A DNA stretch of 64,000 nucleotides from GWE2-42-39 sp963662895 (GCA_963662895.1 OY759981.1:2728001-2792000); one strand, 5' to 3'; positions 54,670 to 63,630 are shown, counted from the first letter of the stretch. Notes: generated by a model from the sequence alone, not told the origin. A program made the numbers and translations.

Positions 54670-57600
54670 TTATTCGTTTTTGATTAACTGTTGAATTGTT
54701 GTTATGATTTTTGGAAATTCATTCATTTCATTTTTCAATAAATCGAGGTCAATTAGTTCGATGTCTTCTTTCAATCTCGCTGCATACCGGATTAAATACT
54801 CAAACTCGTATTCTTTAGCAAAATTCAGCAGATCATCGGCAAAAGGTTCAATTTTGAAAAGCACCAATGAATCCTTAATGACCTTCCATCTGGGAAGGAA
54901 CCGTTTTTCAAGTTCAGATAAAATTTCCGGTATTCTGGATAAAATATCGGGAGAAATAACAACAGAAGCAACATTTTCTACAGAAAAATTATTGCTCCGG
55001 GCTGAAACTGAATGTTTCAAAAACTTTGACAACTCTTTAAATAACTCAGCACGGTTCACCGGTTTATAAAGGAAACCATCGAAAATAGAGGTATTCTCAA
55101 TTTTTTCTGAACTGAAAACAGAGGCCGTAAATGCGATAACGGGGATATGCTTTTTTGCCGGATCAGCCTTAATCCGCCGGGCTACTTCATATCCATCAAT
55201 ACCAGGCATGCGCATGTCAAGTAAAATTAAATCGGGGCTGAGGTACTTGAGAATATCGAGTGCCATCTCACCGTTTTCGGCAGCAGTGATCATAATACCT
55301 GTTGAAAGTAATAAACTTTCAATTGCCTCTATATTCGATACAAAATCGTCGACTACCAGAATGTTTGCATCTTCGAAATAGAGGTCCGGGATGTCACAGG
55401 TTACCTCTTTTCTTCGAATTCCTTTTTTAACTTCCACATCTGGGAAAACAATAGAAAATACCGAACCTTGCCCCACTTTGCTGTTTACAGTGATGGTCCC
55501 CTTCATTTTTTCAATCAACCGTTTTGAAATGGCCAGGCCAAGCCCGGTACCGCCATATTGACGGTTTGACTGTCCAGCCTGCTGACGGAAAGCTTCAAAA
55601 ATAATCTCCTGTTGCGATTCCGGTATTCCAATTCCCGTATCTTCCACGGCAATTTCCAACCGTCCGCAATTTTCGTTATATGGAACAAATGCAGTCTTAA
55701 TCGTTACCGATCCTTTATGGGTAAATTTGATGGCATTACCTACAAGGTTAAAAAGTATCTGTTTTATACGGATTTCATCATGGACGATGGTTTCAGGAAA
55801 GTCAGGCGTAATTTGAACATTAAAATCAAGGCCTTTTTTTTGAGCTTTATCTTGAAATAAGAGCATAATTTCCTGTAACTGGGCATTCAGGTCTAACGGG
55901 AGAAGCACAATATCAAGCTTCCCAGCTTCAATTTTAGAAAGGTCGAGAATGTCATTCAGCAGGGTCATCAGTAGATTTCCGCTGTTCAGTATCGACTTGA
56001 TCATTTTCTGGTGTTGTACAGAATCGAGCTGATGGTAAAGTGCTTCGCTAAAGCCCAAAATGGCATTCATAGGCGTACGGATTTCATGGCTCATATTAGC
56101 CAGAAATTCCGATTTCGCTTTGTTTGCCATCTCCGCTTTTTGACGTTCTTCCATAAGCTTGTTTTCCAATTCTGTACGCTTTTTGACGTTAACCAACATT
56201 TGTGAAAAAACCAGCAACAAGGCTTCTTCTTTTTCTGAATAAGCATGATGTTTTCCTACAGAATCGAAACCGATAAAACCAATGCACTTTCCTTCAAACA
56301 TCATAGGAATAGTTATCAGACTTTTTATTTTCTGAGGCTCCAGAATTGACCTTATCGGATCGTCTTCGGGCATGGCTAACACATCAGGGATATTCATAGT
56401 CAATCCCTTTGTATGGGCTTCAACCCACTGGGGTAATACATCCAGCGGAATATTTTGCAAATCCTGTATCTGGGGGGCTACCTCTTCTTTACACCATTCA
56501 TGCGTATTGTTGCACACATACTTTTCCCAGTCGTAATCAAAAATATAGGTACGGTCAGCTCCGACAAAACGCCCCAATTCTTCGAGCGAATGGGTAATAG
56601 CACCTTCAACTTCTGACGCCGGGATATTAATATATACTGAAGATATGTTCATCAATATTTTTTGTAAGTCCGATTGACGGGACAGAGCCTCTTCAACTCC
56701 TTTGAGTTCGGTAATGTCACGATAATACCACAGGTGTTCTATTTTATCCTCGGCAGTAAGAATGGGGACATAATCACGTAGAAGCACCCGTCCGTCTATT
56801 AGCCGGAGTTCCTCATTCAGTGCTATTTTTTTACTGTTAATTGTTTGCTCAATTCGTTCAACAAAATCCTCACTCTCAACAAACAACCTTTTTACTTGCT
56901 CTAAAGCGGCCTTACAATCAGCCCCTATCAGTGTCTCAGGTGATACCGGGATAGCGAAAATATCACAAAACTGTTTGTTGGTTTGTTGTACCCTCCTTGT
57001 ATAAGTTTCCATCAAGATTCCTCCTTGCAGATGAGAAATGAGGGTTGTTAACCGTTTCGTTTGATATTGCATTTGTTCTTCAGCCTGTTTTTGACTGGTG
57101 ACATCTGTCATTACAGTAAGAAAACAGCTTTCCCCCTGACTCTCCACTATGCTGCCTGAAAACAGTCCGTGAATGATCGAATTGTCTTTTGTTCTTACCA
57201 TTATTCCCATATTACGGACAACACCATCTGATCTAAGTTTTTGAATTATCTCCTTCTCACTTTTACTGTCTGCAAACAAATTCAATTCTGTAACAGATTT
57301 GCCAATCACCTCGGTTCTTGTATATCCTGTGCTTTTAAGAAATGCATCATTTACCTCAAAAAATATTCCTTTGGGTACTGAAACGACCGATATGAGAGCA
57401 GGATTATTTTCAAAAAACTTGTTAAATTTCTGTTCGCTATCCTTCAGGTCAACAGTAAGTTTTTCAGCAATTTGCTGTGCCCTGCCAGGGGCTGAGAGTA
57501 GTGATAACATCAAAAAAAACACAAGGAAGCTGATAACGATCCCTGCAATAAATAAAGTAATGATCTTGCTTTGGAACATTATTGGCGTGGCGTCGGTCTG

Positions 57601-58548
57601 AGAAAACACAAGCGTCCAGCGTTTTCCATGAAAATCGATAGAACTGGTCATGCTCCTCGAAGTTTTCATGTTAGTGGGATGCTTTTCTAAATAGTTACTA
57701 TCATAAAGCAATGCCTGATCGTCGATGATATTATTGTCATAGATGCGTAAATAGACATCCCCTTCGCGGCTCGATTCCCAGTGCCCCAGAATTCCATCCA
57801 TTAAATCATTCATCCTGTAAGGACTGTACACCCAGCCTAAAATTGCCTCACGCCGTTGCTCAACAGTTTCAACCGGCATATTTTTTTTATAAACCGGAAG
57901 ATACATTAAAGTACCAGCCTGAATATCTTCATTTGTTTCCTGTACCAGTGTAACTTTACCGGAAAGAACGGCCATATTGGAATCTCGTGCAGCATAGAGC
58001 GCTTTTCGCCTTACCGGCTCAGAGAGCATGTCGAAACCGAAAGCCCTCCTGTTTCTCCAGTTAAAAGGTTCCAGATAAACAATTGCCGAATAAGTTTCCC
58101 TTTCACCTGCAGGCCAAATAGTGTAATCCGAAAAACCTTCTCTTTTTATAGTTTGAATATGTTTCTCCAACTGTTCAGAGGGAATAACTTCCGCAAATCC
58201 CAACCCCAGGATTCCGGGAAGATTCCTTTCTATCTCGGATTTAAGATAAAACTCATGCCATTCTTCCCTGGTAACTTTTTCCGATGATGCAAAAAATGCA
58301 ACTCCGCATCTCAATAACTGGGCATGAGCGGTTAAACGATACTCTATGCGGGTTTCAATATCCGAATTTATTATCTTCAATTTTTGAAGGGCTATTTGTT
58401 CAAAATTGCGCTTTACATACAAGGTTAAAGCAATGGTTAACCCCAAGCCTATGAAAAGCACAAACAACGCTTTTAGAAAATTACCTGAACGTATAAATAA
58501 AGGCTGGTTCAATTTTTCCATTTTCTCCAATTTCATATATTTAAACAA
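54670..58548 (-). CDS. CHASE-PAS-GAF hybrid sensor histidine kinase with receiver
   Basis: 1292 residues. Order: membrane helix (~22-45), periplasmic CHASE domain (~70-270, LPGILGLGFAEVIPSEQLEK), second helix (~330-350), two PAS segments (~375-490 and 510-635), a GAF-like domain (~650-790), HisKA with LANMSHEIRTPMNAILGFSE (His near 818), HATPase_c (NLVGNAIKFTHKGSVTIKTA), and a receiver domain near 1058-1172 (LILLDMRMPGIDGYEV). A further ~100 helical residues at the end may be a phosphotransfer-like or dimer region, without a clear HPt motif. CHASE domains bind small extracellular ligands. ATGs at codons 5 and 10 are possible alternative starts. Confidence 0.93.
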   Translation of the reverse strand: MFKYMKLEKMEKLNQPLFIRSGNFLKALFVLFIGLGLTIALTLYVKRNFEQIALQKLKIINSDIETRIEYRLTAHAQLLRCGVAFFASSEKVTREEWHEFYLKSEIERNLPGILGLGFAEVIPSEQLEKHIQTIKREGFSDYTIWPAGERETYSAIVYLEPFNWRNRRAFGFDMLSEPVRRKALYAARDSNMAVLSGKVTLVQETNEDIQAGTLMYLPVYKKNMPVETVEQRREAILGWVYSPYRMNDLMDGILGHWESSREGDVYLRIYDNNIIDDQALLYDSNYLEKHPTNMKTSRSMTSSIDFHGKRWTLVFSQTDATPIMFQSKIITLFIAGIVISFLVFFLMLSLLSAPGRAQQIAEKLTVDLKDSEQKFNKFFENNPALISVVSVPKGIFFEVNDAFLKSTGYTRTEVIGKSVTELNLFADSKSEKEIIQKLRSDGVVRNMGIMVRTKDNSIIHGLFSGSIVESQGESCFLTVMTDVTSQKQAEEQMQYQTKRLTTLISHLQGGILMETYTRRVQQTNKQFCDIFAIPVSPETLIGADCKAALEQVKRLFVESEDFVERIEQTINSKKIALNEELRLIDGRVLLRDYVPILTAEDKIEHLWYYRDITELKGVEEALSRQSDLQKILMNISSVYINIPASEVEGAITHSLEELGRFVGADRTYIFDYDWEKYVCNNTHEWCKEEVAPQIQDLQNIPLDVLPQWVEAHTKGLTMNIPDVLAMPEDDPIRSILEPQKIKSLITIPMMFEGKCIGFIGFDSVGKHHAYSEKEEALLLVFSQMLVNVKKRTELENKLMEERQKAEMANKAKSEFLANMSHEIRTPMNAILGFSEALYHQLDSVQHQKMIKSILNSGNLLMTLLNDILDLSKIEAGKLDIVLLPLDLNAQLQEIMLLFQDKAQKKGLDFNVQITPDFPETIVHDEIRIKQILFNLVGNAIKFTHKGSVTIKTAFVPYNENCGRLEIAVEDTGIGIPESQQEIIFEAFRQQAGQSNRQYGGTGLGLAISKRLIEKMKGTITVNSKVGQGSVFSIVFPDVEVKKGIRRKEVTCDIPDLYFEDANILVVDDFVSNIEAIESLLLSTGIMITAAENGEMALDILKYLSPDLILLDMRMPGIDGYEVARRIKADPAKKHIPVIAFTASVFSSEKIENTSIFDGFLYKPVNRAELFKELSKFLKHSVSARSNNFSVENVASVVISPDILSRIPEILSELEKRFLPRWKVIKDSLVLFKIEPFADDLLNFAKEYEFEYLIRYAARLKEDIELIDLDLLKNEMNEFPKIITTIQQLIKNE

Positions 58549-58746
58549 CTTGAAATAATATAAAATTACACAACTATTTGGTTAATTTCCATAATGTTTA
58601 TGAATAATCGGCTATGGATATCAGATTATCTGTCAAAATGATGTATAACAATAAAACTTCAATATCTGTTGTTGACAACTATGTTTCGGGGCGAAATTCT
58701 CCTTTCTCTACCTGAATTTTAAGGAATTTATTTATATTAGGAAATA

Positions 58747-58947
58747 TCATAAAAACGTGTCATACCCGTAGCCTAAAAAAGCCACAGGACAGTGGTAACC
58801 AATTATGAGTATTACAGCTAAAAAGATCGCTTCGTCTTCGTGCTTCCACCCCGCAATGGTGGCGCCTAACGAATATCCAATCATGAATATTACCAATATC
58901 CCCCAAAAAGAGAAGAGATCGATATTAGAGGCACTGATTTCGGCCAA
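58747..58947 (-). CDS. Possible small membrane protein, doubtful
   Basis: 66 codons with two hydrophobic stretches (LFSFWGILVIFMIGYSLGAT and EAIFLAVILIIGY). The only start at the full length is a TTG, and the first ~10 residues lie inside a dispersed repeat (58918-58985), so this may be the tail of a decayed gene. An internal ATG exists after residue 20. No family recognised. The neighbouring 58549-58746 stretch shows nothing. Confidence 0.3.
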   Translation of the reverse strand: MAEISASNIDLFSFWGILVIFMIGYSLGATIAGWKHEDEAIFLAVILIIGYHCPVAFLGYGYDTFL

Positions 58948-58985
58948 TATTGGAAATGATCTTCCGGAAGCCTTAATCAGAAGTT
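58918..58985 (-). repeat. Dispersed repeat, copy B (copy A at 20284-20349)
   Basis: On the minus strand: TTCTGATTAAGGCTTC, a variable stretch, AATATTGGCCGAAATCAGTG, then CTAATATCGAT, in the order seen in copy A. It directly adjoins and partly overlaps the 22-bp array. Confidence 0.8.
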
Positions 58986-59051
58986 CCGGAAGCCTTAATC
59001 AGAAGTTCTGGAAGCCTTAATCAGGACCTCTGAAAGCCTTAACCAGAAGTT
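58964..59051. repeat. 22-bp tandem repeat, 4 copies
   Basis: Units start at 58964, 58986, 59008 and 59030; the first two are identical (CCGGAAGCCTTAATCAGAAG plus TT) and the last two carry substitutions. It lies about 50 bp downstream of the stop of the Memo-AMMECR1 gene. Confidence 0.93.
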
Positions 59052-59101
59052 CCGGGTTCACTATCCGGAGAACATTGGGAAAAGAGATGAAGATTTCTTT
59101 T

Positions 59102-60598
59102 CTATTCTTCTCCGAAAACCAGTGCTTCGTAAGTGAACAGTTCGGCAGTTTTCCATCCGTTCCACCCAATACCGGCTTTGTCGCGGGCACAATGTCCCAG
59201 AAATTCTTCTTTGTTCCATCCGGTTTCGGTGGCTACCTGTGGTAAAAAAGTACCTGAAGCATTTCCTTTGCGGATGTAAATTCCCTGCTTTCCAAGGATA
59301 AATTCATCGGCTGATTGAATTCGTTTCAACGGGGTTAGTACCGATATTTCGATTTTCAACTGACTTATTTCATTGTACTGTACTCTTTCAAAACGATGAT
59401 CCTGGGTAGCCGCGGCAATGGCCATTGTTTGCACTACCTCGTACAACGGTAACCGGGCATCAAAACGTCCGATACACCCGCGTAACCGGTGGTTTTTGTT
59501 TAAGGTAACAAATGCTCCGCAGGGAGTTTTTAACGACTGGCTTAACTTCGCTGTGTTTACTACCGGAACTGTCCCTTTTCCTATAAATTCAGTGATGGTT
59601 TCGCGGGCCAGTCTCAAAAGATATTCTTTATCATTATTGCTTAACGAAAAATCGCTATTTGATTTATTTGCCGAATCTTTCGAAAACGAAATAGCCCAGT
59701 ATCCGACCACCCGCTTCTTGTCTCCATACGGTGAGTCGCCTGAATTTTTATACTGAAGCAAATCCACTTTCACATCCGGGATTTGTTCGGTCATATATAA
59801 CAAGGTAAGTACAGAACTCCATCCACACAAACTGGTTACCAAACCCGGAAATCCCTTTTTTTCATTGTCCCGCAAGTCTGTTAAAAGTGTCGAAGCTTTG
59901 TTGCTTTTTATTGCTTCAGCAGTAGCACGGTCAGCCGTAGTTGCATCATTATATAGCGGGTAATGCGAGAAATCGCTACTAATCACGAACAGGTTGTTCC
60001 CGTTCAAAAAAGGGTTTAAAATTTCAGCCAGTTTTTTTGCTGTTTCTACCGTCGATGAACCAATAATTATCGGCACGATCCTGAAATCGTTTTTCATATG
60101 ATATTGCAGAAACGGGAGTTGTACTTCTATACTGTGCTCCGAGCGGTGTGCTTCGGGATAAAATTTAATAAGCCTGTTTTCGTCAATCAGTTTTTTGGCC
60201 AGTTCAAGATCGACTTTTACCGTGCCTAAGGGGGTTTCATAGTGGCCTTTGCAATAAACCGAAGCTCCCGTGAAAGTAGTTGTATGGCTTGATCCGATAA
60301 TGAAAACGCGTTCAAACTTCCGGTTGGGGGCAATCTGGTTATAGGCTGATGCGGCAACCCCGCCGCTAAATATATATCCGGCATGAGGAACGATAATTGC
60401 TAAAGGAGGGGTATTACCTGTCTTTTCAGGGACAGAAGCAGCAAACAACTGTTGCAACTGAGTCTTTAGTTCAGCCGGGCTATCCGTATAAAAACGCCCT
60501 GCAGCATAAGGTTTCCGGTTCTGAACAACCTCCTGGCACGAGGCAGTAAACACATAAAATGCTGCCAGCAATAAGCATATTAGTAACCTGATTCTCAT
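59102..60598 (-). CDS. Memo-AMMECR1 fusion (AmmeMemoRadiSam B+A) with lipoprotein signal
   Basis: 498 residues. Residues 1-21 (LLICLLLAAFYVFTASC) look like a lipoprotein signal. Residues ~25-300 are a Memo domain: RKPYAAGRFYTDSPAEL, IVPHAGYIFSGGVAA, the HRSEHSIEVQLPFLQ metal site and VISSDFSHYP. Residues ~315-498 are AMMECR1: CGAFVTLNKNHRLRGCIGRF, RDKAGIGWNGW. In AmmeMemoRadiSam loci these two accompany a radical SAM enzyme, which is not present here. Memo-type proteins resemble extradiol dioxygenases; the role is uncertain. An exported fusion is unusual, as both parts are normally cytosolic. Confidence 0.9.
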   Translation of the reverse strand: MRIRLLICLLLAAFYVFTASCQEVVQNRKPYAAGRFYTDSPAELKTQLQQLFAASVPEKTGNTPPLAIIVPHAGYIFSGGVAASAYNQIAPNRKFERVFIIGSSHTTTFTGASVYCKGHYETPLGTVKVDLELAKKLIDENRLIKFYPEAHRSEHSIEVQLPFLQYHMKNDFRIVPIIIGSSTVETAKKLAEILNPFLNGNNLFVISSDFSHYPLYNDATTADRATAEAIKSNKASTLLTDLRDNEKKGFPGLVTSLCGWSSVLTLLYMTEQIPDVKVDLLQYKNSGDSPYGDKKRVVGYWAISFSKDSANKSNSDFSLSNNDKEYLLRLARETITEFIGKGTVPVVNTAKLSQSLKTPCGAFVTLNKNHRLRGCIGRFDARLPLYEVVQTMAIAAATQDHRFERVQYNEISQLKIEISVLTPLKRIQSADEFILGKQGIYIRKGNASGTFLPQVATETGWNKEEFLGHCARDKAGIGWNGWKTAELFTYEALVFGEE

Positions 60599-60618
60599 AG
60601 CTGTTAAGCTTAACAGCT
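60599..60618. promoter_or_regulatory. Perfect 20-bp palindrome next to Memo-AMMECR1 start
   Basis: AGCTGTTAAGCTTAACAGCT, immediately upstream of the start codon on the minus strand. A CAAAGTTA at 60620-60627, read as TAACTTTG on the gene's strand, is a plausible -7 box, so the palindrome would cover the transcription start and ribosome binding region. Candidate operator or 5' hairpin. Confidence 0.55.
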
Positions 60619-60660
60619 ACAAAGTTACTACATAATTTAATAAAAATGTAGCCCATACTT

Positions 60661-60690
60661 TTGTTTGAATGTTCAATTTCAATATTTTTG
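60661..60690 (+). promoter_or_regulatory. Candidate promoter of tRNA-Arg
   Basis: TTG at 60661-60663 and TATTTTTG at 60683-60690, 19 bp apart, precede the tRNA gene by 112 bp. Confidence 0.45.
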
Positions 60691-60802
60691 CATGGCTTAA
60701 AAAAGGATGGCAGATATTCGATTCTGGATGAGAAAGATTGTAGAATCGAAATTTATCCTGAAGAAAAAGGATTTTCTGATATTCAAATTAAGAAACATTG
60801 CT

Positions 60803-60874
60803 GGTCCCATAGTTCAACGGATAGAACGACAGTTTCCTAAACTGTAGATCCAGGTTCGATTCCTGGTGGGATCA
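60803..60874 (+). tRNA. tRNA-Arg (anticodon CCT)
   Basis: A 72-nt cloverleaf: acceptor GGTCCCA/TGGGATC (one G-T pair), anticodon stem ACAGT/ACTGT with loop TTCCTAA giving anticodon CCT, which reads AGG, and T arm CCAGG-TTCGATT-CCTGG. CCA is not encoded. The rest of the 514-bp gap (60599-61112) holds the palindrome and promoter described and nothing else clear. Confidence 0.95.
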
Positions 60875-61112
60875 CTTATTAATTTCAACCTCATTTAGCA
60901 TACAACCATTCATTTCGAATGATGATAGAATTGTCCACAGTCTGATGTGTTAAAATGTTTTACACTAATTGTCCAAAAAATATGCACTACCCAATAGTAA
61001 TGTTTTTATAATTTACTAGCAATGAATATATTGGCAAAATGGAATATTGTTTGCTTAATTACCAGATAGTTGCTGTGATATTGACTTAATTAAACATCTA
61101 ATAAATTTTACC

Positions 61113-62114
61113 ATGAAAACACAAAGAAATAAGAAAATGTACGCGATGATTGCAATGCTGGTGACACTGCTTTCATTTAATGGGTTCGCTCAGAAAGAAA
61201 AGACCCCGACCATAACAAAAACTTTTGATATAAACCAACCGGGTACACTAAATGCCCGATCCTCCGGCGGAGGGGTTGAGGTAAAAACTCATAATCAGGA
61301 AGCAGTAGTGGTACAGGTATTTATACGAAAAAACGGGAGAATTTTATCTCCGTCAGATCCAATGGTCAATGATGTTCTGGACGTTTTTGATCTGGAGATT
61401 GAAAAAGATGGTTCTGTTATTACCGCAAATGTTGAACGCAAGGGAGGTTTCAATCTATGGAGAAATACAGGTATTTCATTAACCATCATAACACCCCGGG
61501 AAATGTCGTGCAATGTATCATCCAGTGGCGGAGGAGTAAAAATTTCAAATGTGTCAGGTACGCATAGTTTTACAAGCAGTGGAGGTGGAATACGACTTGA
61601 AAACATTACGGGAAGCACTAAGGCAAAGTCATCTGGCGGTAGTGTAAAGGCCACTAATCAGAATGGCGATGTTCATTTAAGCTCCAGTGGGGGAGGTGTT
61701 ACTTTAAATGAAGCACAGGGTAGTGTTTTTGCGCATAGTTCAGGTGGTGGTGTACACCTGAATAATATTCATGGTGATGTGGATGCAGGTAGCAGCGGGG
61801 GAGGTGTAAGTATTACCGGAGAAGCTGGTTATGTGAAAGCCAAATCCAGCGGAGGTTCAGTCCGTCTTAATATTGGCAACTTAAGCAAGGGATTACACCT
61901 GGAATCCAGTGGAGGAGGAATTGATGCGATAATCCAGAATGGTGATAACCTCGGCCTTGACCTGGATTTGAGCTCTGGAAAAGTTAATATCGATCTTCAT
62001 AATTTCTCAGGAAGATCTGAAAAAAATCGTGTAAAAGGAACGATGAATAATGGAGGGATCCCCGTTTATATGCGCGCGTCCGGAGGAAATGTTAATGTAC
62101 GGTTTGAGGATTAG
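61113..62114 (+). CDS. Secreted DUF4097 beta-helix repeat protein
   Basis: 333 residues. Signal peptide MIAMLVTLLSFNGFAQ. The rest is a DUF4097-type repeated strand pattern with the recurring element SSGGGVxxxNxxG about every 20-22 residues, e.g. VSSSGGGVKISNVSG, TSSGGGIRLENITG, LSSSGGGVTLNEAQG. The repetition suggests a right-handed beta-helix outside the inner membrane, exposed or surface located. Role unknown; DUF4097 proteins are often near sigma/anti-sigma and permease genes, as here (a sigma/FecR pair 0.8 kb downstream and permease remnants directly after it). Confidence 0.9.
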   Translation: MKTQRNKKMYAMIAMLVTLLSFNGFAQKEKTPTITKTFDINQPGTLNARSSGGGVEVKTHNQEAVVVQVFIRKNGRILSPSDPMVNDVLDVFDLEIEKDGSVITANVERKGGFNLWRNTGISLTIITPREMSCNVSSSGGGVKISNVSGTHSFTSSGGGIRLENITGSTKAKSSGGSVKATNQNGDVHLSSSGGGVTLNEAQGSVFAHSSGGGVHLNNIHGDVDAGSSGGGVSITGEAGYVKAKSSGGSVRLNIGNLSKGLHLESSGGGIDAIIQNGDNLGLDLDLSSGKVNIDLHNFSGRSEKNRVKGTMNNGGIPVYMRASGGNVNVRFED

Positions 62115-62153
62115 AAGGGAGGCAAGATAGGTGCGAGCGTAAAATTGGATTAG

Positions 62154-62291
62154 TATTACAAAGCCACTTTAAGCTGGTGGATTTTTGCCCTTGCCGGAGT
62201 ATTGGCTATGGGAATTGCTCTGCTAATAGTGAGTTGGCAAAGCTGGCGGGCAGCTACGAGGAATCCGGTAGAGGCGCTGAGGTATGAATAA
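62154..62291 (+). pseudogene. Remnant 1: C-terminus of an FtsX-type permease
   Basis: A frame without start codon encodes WWIFALAGVLAMGIALLIVS and then SWRAATRNPVEALRYE before the stop, which is the last transmembrane segment and tail of the MacB/FtsX-like permeases of this phylum (compare the intact 788-residue gene at 35911). Everything upstream of this is missing. Confidence 0.85.
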
Positions 62292-62342
62292 ATCTAAATA
62301 AATTATAAAGAACCCTGACAAATGATACAATTTCGAAAACAG

Positions 62343-62769
62343 CAAACAATTACGCTGCATTAGGCTGGGTTATGGCCGATGAAATTCCGGGAGTAGAATA
62401 TTTAATTATCATGTGTGCGGTGTAGTTGAAAATTTTCACCAGAAATCGCCAAGAAAAGTAATTCAGCCGTTGTTGATTATTAACGATTTGCACCGGAAAT
62501 ACGATGTGGGTTTCATTTCGGTTGCTTTCAATCAACAGGCCGGAAGTACGGTTATGGCATCATTAAAAGATTTATGGAACAGGTTTTATCCATCCGACCC
62601 GTTCAGATTTCATTACACCGATGATAACTACCAGCTTCAAATGAAAACCGACGAAAAACTGGCAGGACTTTTTTCTGTTTACACCGCATTATCGATATTG
62701 CTGACGGTATCGTTTCAATCCTGGAAAGCAGCAACACAAAATCTGGTCGATGCATTAAGATATGAGTGA
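62343..62769 (+). pseudogene. Remnant 2: fragments of an FtsX-type permease with internal deletion
   Basis: A first piece gives ALGWVMADEIPGVE (62357-62400), an N-terminal periplasmic segment; after a frame change GVVENFHQKSPRKVIQPLLI, then DLWNRFYPSDPFRFHYTDDN, KLAGLFSVYTALSILLTVS and finally SWKAATQNLVDALRYE and stop. The periplasmic and terminal portions are joined with most membrane helices missing. This is a decayed copy of the same family as remnant 1. Confidence 0.82.
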
Positions 62770-62924
62770 AGTTTACGGTGAGTTGGCACCGGGTAATCAA
62801 GTTTTTTCTCCTTTTCAATTTTAGTTAATCGCTTTACTCTTTCAATATTTATTAAAGGAATGTCCCTTATCAATACGAAATGACAAACTTTTTAGTTTAT
62901 AGATGTAATAATTAACAATATTTT

Positions 62925-62932
62925 TATATTTG
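62925..62932 (+). promoter_or_regulatory. Candidate -7 box upstream of second sigma gene
   Basis: TATATTTG fits TAnnTTTG, ending 5 bp before the ATG at 62938. The leader would be nearly absent. No clear -33 element is seen. Confidence 0.35.
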
Positions 62933-62937
62933 TGTCT

Positions 62938-63516
62938 ATGCAAACCATTCGAGGTATATTGGAAAAGGATCTAATTGTTCGACTTAAAAATGGTGATCAA
63001 ACTGCTTTTGAACTGTTATTCCATTTTTATTACCCGGGATTGGTGATGTATGCCTCGCAGTTTACTGCTAATCTAACAGATGCCGAAGAGATTGTTCAGG
63101 ATTTTTTTGTTCGTTTCTGGGAGAAACATAGGCAGTTAGTCCCTTGCGATTCACTTAAAAACTATTTTTTTTCTGCTGTGAAAAACGGTAGTCTTGACTT
63201 TCTGAAACACCAGGAAATCGAAAAGAAGTATATCAATGAGATGATTGGATTGTCAAAGCATCATTTGGCTTATGACACTGATTTGTTTGTTAGCTCTGAA
63301 CTTCAGGAAAAGTTGAAGCAGGGGATTGACCTCCTTCCTGAAAAATGCAGGAAAATTTTTATGATGAGCAGGCTCCGGGGACTAAAGAATGAAGAAATCG
63401 CAACAGAATTGAATATTTCCAAACGGACAGTTGAGACTCAAATCAGCAAAGCCCTAAAGGTACTTCGTGTTGAGTTGAAAGACTATGTCGGATTATTATT
63501 CCTGCTGGGAATCTGA
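62938..63516 (+). CDS. ECF RNA polymerase sigma factor (second)
   Basis: 192 residues from the ATG at 62938; a GTG two codons upstream is less likely. Sigma region 2 is seen at NLTDAEEIVQDFFVRFWEKH and region 4 at LPEKCRKIFMMSRLRGLKNE followed by EIATELNISKRTVETQISKA. The family is the Bacteroides-type expansion that controls TonB receptor and SusCD loci. A FecR-like gene follows 114 bp downstream, so the pair is probably an independent cell-surface signalling unit whose receptor is outside the window. Confidence 0.94.
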   Translation: MQTIRGILEKDLIVRLKNGDQTAFELLFHFYYPGLVMYASQFTANLTDAEEIVQDFFVRFWEKHRQLVPCDSLKNYFFSAVKNGSLDFLKHQEIEKKYINEMIGLSKHHLAYDTDLFVSSELQEKLKQGIDLLPEKCRKIFMMSRLRGLKNEEIATELNISKRTVETQISKALKVLRVELKDYVGLLFLLGI

Positions 63517-63630
63517 CAAAATTTCTTACCATTAACAGATCATTTATTTTTCCTCAACTTACGTACGTGCATTTGTCGTTTCAGTCGTATTTAGTGTAGA
63601 TTCAGAGAAAATAACTGATGAGCTAAAGAA

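Noticed and set aside
60707..60847. A 46-codon frame running into tRNA-Arg
   Set aside because: It ends within the tRNA anticodon arm; a protein gene overlapping a tRNA is unlikely without further support.
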